Positions 61,593 to 64,000 of a stretch of 64,000 nt of DNA are shown here, piece after piece. Position 1 is the first letter of the stretch. Each line of letters begins with the position of its first letter. The stretch is from Limnohabitans sp. T6-20 (GTDB taxonomy: Bacteria > Pseudomonadota > Gammaproteobacteria > Burkholderiales > Burkholderiaceae_C), in NCBI RefSeq assembly GCF_003063505.1, contig NZ_NERW01000002.1, positions 496,001-560,000 on the forward strand, in the 5' to 3' direction. The position numbers and the translations under genes were made by a program. A model generated the notes under the pieces. That model searched no databases and had not been told where the DNA came from. It saw nothing but the letters and a program-made list of their open reading frames with translations.

Positions 61593-62138
61593 TCAAACTC
61601 GCTGGGTAAGTGCCTTCACTTGGGCTGACAGGTCGCGCACGGCCTGAGTCAGGGCCAGCAGTTCCTGCTCTTTCATGATGTCGATTTTCTCGTGCAAAAG
61701 CTCGATCTCCAGCTCGGCTTTGACGTTGATTTCGTAGTCGTTTTGCGCATGCTTGCGGTCAAGTTCGGATTGACGGTTCTGGCTCATCATGATGGCCGGG
61801 GCCGTATAGGCCGCCTGAAAGGACAGCAACAGGTTGAGCAGAATGAAGGGGTACGGGTCCCAAGCGCTGGGCCCGGTCAATACGTTGCCGGTGATCCAGA
61901 TGGCAATGGCGGTGCTCTGAAAGACGATGAATCGCCACGAACCAATGGTGGCCGCGACTTGGTCGGCCAGCCGTTGCCCGCGTGTGGGGGGCGCAATGTC
62001 GAAGTGTTCTGGTTGCGCCAGCACCTGCGGGATGTGCTTGTGCCGGTGTGCACGTCGGTGGGCCCTCAGAGCGGCGAGCTGACGGGCGTCTTCGGGTGAG
62101 ATGTGCTGCGGCTTGGGCAGGGCGGAGTTGTCTGTCAT
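61593..62138 (-). CDS. DUF1003 membrane protein
   Basis: The protein has 181 residues from the ATG at 62138; a longer upstream frame overlaps the TPM-domain gene and is rejected. A basic N-terminal part (HRRAHRHKH) is followed by LADQVAATIGSWRFIVFQST, an AIWITGNVL helix, a PFILLNLLLSFQAAYTAPAI helix, then MMSQNRQSELDRKHAQNDYE and a coiled-coil tail. This is the DUF1003 pattern with two membrane helices. The function is unknown. It lies 92 nt after the TPM-domain gene in the same direction. Confidence 0.88.
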   Translation of the reverse strand: MTDNSALPKPQHISPEDARQLAALRAHRRAHRHKHIPQVLAQPEHFDIAPPTRGQRLADQVAATIGSWRFIVFQSTAIAIWITGNVLTGPSAWDPYPFILLNLLLSFQAAYTAPAIMMSQNRQSELDRKHAQNDYEINVKAELEIELLHEKIDIMKEQELLALTQAVRDLSAQVKALTQRV

Positions 62139-62230
62139 GTTGGACCTCGCGGAAGCCCACAGCATAGGGTATCGGGGCTTGAGTGCCTGCGGCAAGAGGC
62201 GTTTTCCTGAGCGCAGTGTGTTGAGCCGAT

Positions 62231-63079
62231 TTACCACTTGCCGGATGCGCCACCACCGCCAAATCCCCCGCCACCGCCCTTGAACCCGCCGCCAGGGCCA
62301 CCTCGGCCGCCGTAGCGAGCTCGAAGCAGTCCGGCAATGCCAACCCAGGTGGTCAGTAAGGTGATGCCGCCAGCGATCAGTGCCAGCGAAAACACCCCGA
62401 GCAAGAACCAGCTGGCTGTCGCCACAATCGCCGCCGTCATGACCGCGCCCGGGGTGCGCCCCAGAACGGATCGCAACACGAAACCGAGCAAGGCGCCCGC
62501 CACGATGATCCAGGTGATGTTGTTCCACGGGTCTTGAGGCAACTTGGCTGTTGGGGTGGGCAGCGGTTCGCCGTCGATCACGCCCATCATGCGTTGCAGT
62601 CCTGCCAGGATGCCGCCCGCAAAGTCTTGCTGGCGAAAGCTGGGGGTGATGACCTCTTCGATGATGCGTTTGCTGGTGGCATCGTTCAGCGCACCTTCCA
62701 GCCCATAGCCTACTTCGATGCGCACGGTACGGTCGTCTTTGGCCACAAGCAGAATGGCACCATCGTCCACCTTTGTGCGCCCCAGTTGCCATTGTTCTGC
62801 CACGCGCAGCGCATATTGCTCAATGGTCTCCGGCTGGGTGGTGGGCACAAGCAACACGGCCAGTTGACTGCCTTTGCGCAGTTCGAAGGCGGTCAATGCC
62901 TCTTCGATCTGTTTTTGTTGCGCTGTGGTCAGCGTGTGGGTCTGGTCAATGACATGGCCTGACAAAGCAGGCACCGCCAGCGGTTGCGGGGGCTGTGACG
63001 GCACCTGGGCGCTGCCAAGTGTCCAACTCAACAGTGCGCTGAGCATGAGCAGCCAGCTCGCAGGCTGTGTCATGCGCAT
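62231..63079 (-). CDS. TPM-domain (YgcG family) membrane protein
   Basis: The protein has 282 residues. The signal peptide ends around GSAQ. The TPM domain (about 38-165) begins LSGHVIDQTHTLTTAQQKQI, then ALRVAEQWQLGRTKVDDGAI and VRIEVGYGLEGALNDATSKR. Membrane helices span about 185-245. A Gly-rich tail (GGRGGPGGGF) ends in SGKW, typical of YgcG-type proteins. Members are often encoded beside LemA, as here. The TPM domain is exported and linked to membrane or photosystem maintenance in other lineages; its role here is unknown. Confidence 0.92.
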   Translation of the reverse strand: MRMTQPASWLLMLSALLSWTLGSAQVPSQPPQPLAVPALSGHVIDQTHTLTTAQQKQIEEALTAFELRKGSQLAVLLVPTTQPETIEQYALRVAEQWQLGRTKVDDGAILLVAKDDRTVRIEVGYGLEGALNDATSKRIIEEVITPSFRQQDFAGGILAGLQRMMGVIDGEPLPTPTAKLPQDPWNNITWIIVAGALLGFVLRSVLGRTPGAVMTAAIVATASWFLLGVFSLALIAGGITLLTTWVGIAGLLRARYGGRGGPGGGFKGGGGGFGGGGASGKW

Positions 63080-63113
63080 GGCATTTCACCTGAATGCGCA
63101 CCGTTGCAAGAGT

Positions 63114-63758
63114 TCACTGAGGGGACCCCGCTTTGGAAGCTGGCGATGGGCTGGCAGGTTTTCCGAAATTGACCTCGGGTGGTTTGGCAATGGCCTGTTC
63201 GTTCTCGACCGCAAAATTGGGTTTTTCTTTGTAGCCCAGCGCCATGGCGGTCAGGTTGGATGGAAAGGAGTGCACGGTGACGTTGTAGTCCTGGACAGCT
63301 TTGATGTAACGGTTGCGGGCCACAGCGATGCGGTTTTCTGTGCCCTCCAGCTGTGCTTGCAGGTCAATGAAGCCCTGATTGGCGCGCAGGGCAGGGTAGT
63401 TTTCAGACACCACCAGCAAGCGCGACAGGCTGCCGGACAGGTCTTTTTGGGCTTGCTGAAACTTTTGAAAGGCTTGTGGGTCGTTCACCAGTTCTGGCGA
63501 TGCCTGGATGGACGTGGCTTTGGCCCGTGCCTCGACCACGGCTTGCAAGGTGCTCTGCTCAAAGTCGGCCTGGCCTTTGACCACATTGACCAGATTGGGG
63601 ATCAGGTCGGCCCTGCGCTGGTACTGGCTGAGCACCTCAGACCAGCTGGCCTTGACTTGCTCGGTGTCGCTTTGAAACTGGTTGTAGCCGCAGCCCGTCA
63701 GGCTGAGGACTACAGACATCAGAAGCAGGGTGATCCATCGGTTGAAAGAAAAAGACAT
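63114..63758 (-). CDS. LemA-family lipoprotein
   Basis: The protein has 214 residues from the ATG at 63758. It begins MSFSFNRWITLLLMSVVLSL and then TGCGYN, a signal peptide with a lipobox-type Cys. LemA core: VKASWSEVLSQYQRRADLIP, NLVNVVKGQADFEQSTLQAV and VEARAKA, then LVVSENYPALRANQGFIDLQ and IAVARNRYIKAVQDYNV. The helical domain is followed by a short Pro/Ser-rich tail. It lies 34 nt before the TPM-domain gene and is probably its operon partner. The function is unknown. Confidence 0.93.
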   Translation of the reverse strand: MSFSFNRWITLLLMSVVLSLTGCGYNQFQSDTEQVKASWSEVLSQYQRRADLIPNLVNVVKGQADFEQSTLQAVVEARAKATSIQASPELVNDPQAFQKFQQAQKDLSGSLSRLLVVSENYPALRANQGFIDLQAQLEGTENRIAVARNRYIKAVQDYNVTVHSFPSNLTAMALGYKEKPNFAVENEQAIAKPPEVNFGKPASPSPASKAGSPQ

Positions 63759-63906
63759 GTCTGGCCTTGCAGTGGTGGGTGTGTTGCAAGGGTATGTCTG
63801 TCGGGGCCGCTGCACAGTGCGCTGACCCACGCACGGGGCGGGCCAGAAGCGTGGGTGCTTCCTCATTTGAGATGCTGATTTTGGTGAATATGTACTGATA
63901 AATGTG

Positions 63907-63929
63907 TATATCGACGATACAATCGATAA
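63907..63929. promoter_or_regulatory. Palindromic site in the lemA divergent spacer
   Basis: Perfect 11-bp palindrome TATCGACGATA (63909-63919) in an AT-rich stretch just before the start of the truncated plus-strand gene. It looks like the operator of a dimeric repressor; the regulator is not identified. Confidence 0.45.
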
Positions 63930-64000
63930 ATGCTTATGAATCCTCATTCCGCACTTGCCATGTCCTGGGGCCTCTTGGCCTTGGCGTCTGCACCTGCCAT
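63930..64000 (+). CDS. Start of an unidentified gene, cut by the window end
   Basis: An open frame starts at ATG 63930 or 63936 and runs off the window: MLMNPHSALAMSWGLLALAS. About 23 codons are visible, too few to name a family. It has an upstream palindrome and is divergent from lemA. No clear ribosome-binding site is present. Confidence 0.4.
   Translation, partial: MLMNPHSALAMSWGLLALASAPA

Noticed and set aside
1-64000. Insertion sequences, prophage or integrative elements
   Set aside because: No transposase, integrase, phage structural genes or flanking direct repeats were recognised. The single tRNA gene has no duplicated 3' end in view.

Overview
The window looks like chromosomal DNA from a betaproteobacterium of the order Burkholderiales, most likely family Comamonadaceae. 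This is an inference from the high GC content, the cys cluster containing a DUF934 gene and a [4Fe-4S] APS-type reductase, the paired fdxA and thioredoxin-reductase-like ferredoxin reductase, the OsmC-YcaO fusion, and the yggX/fpr/dsbB neighbourhood. No species can be named from sequence alone.

Positions 1-30,938 (minus strand) hold one secretion/adhesion operon in the order tolC-like outer-membrane lipoprotein, periplasmic adaptor, giant surface protein. The giant gene starts near 28,660 and stays open to the window edge without a stop: at least 9,553 codons with the C-terminus still missing. Read N to C it has a short leader with an LEQRMMFDGA motif, a DUF4347 domain, about 4 kb of autotransporter-associated (PATR-like) beta-helix repeats, then about 23 kb of Ig-like domains. 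The Ig domains fall into at least three sequence types that follow each other in a repeating A-B-C order. Type A carries calcium-loop motifs. Accessory domains (one LamG-like, two galactose-binding-like, and two copies of an unrecognised insert) sit inside Ig units between 7.6 and 13.8 kb. An orphan LuxR-type response regulator and a small HTH protein are divergently transcribed across a 463-bp AT-rich spacer and are the natural candidates to regulate the operon.

Positions 32,350-36,322 contain tRNA-Asn, a TonB-dependent receptor behind a clear TPP riboswitch, a ferredoxin-NADP reductase and a 7Fe ferredoxin. Positions 36,480-43,002 are an assimilatory sulfate reduction cluster (TauE/SafE permease, CysI-type reductase, DUF934, CysH, CysD, CysN). 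Four spacers within or bordering this cluster carry REPIN-like palindromes, and the cysH-cysD spacer carries a different long inverted repeat.

Positions 43,242-53,807 carry housekeeping genes: an orphan branched-chain amino-acid-type binding protein, an FMN glutamate-synthase-like protein, an MnmC-like oxidoreductase, YggX, Fpr, DsbB, an Lrp-family regulator divergent from an Asp/Glu racemase, a YafJ-type amidotransferase, an alpha/beta hydrolase broken by an in-frame TGA, and ArgA. Positions 53,899-64,000 carry HrpA helicase, a HigBA toxin-antitoxin pair with a palindromic operator, the OsmC-YcaO fusion, Tag glycosylase, a DUF1003 protein, a TPM-domain/LemA pair, and the first codons of an unidentified gene cut by the window end.

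The strongest candidate for something undescribed is the giant protein: its size, its rotating Ig types, its paralogous unrecognised inserts, and a secretion operon with no inner-membrane transporter in view.
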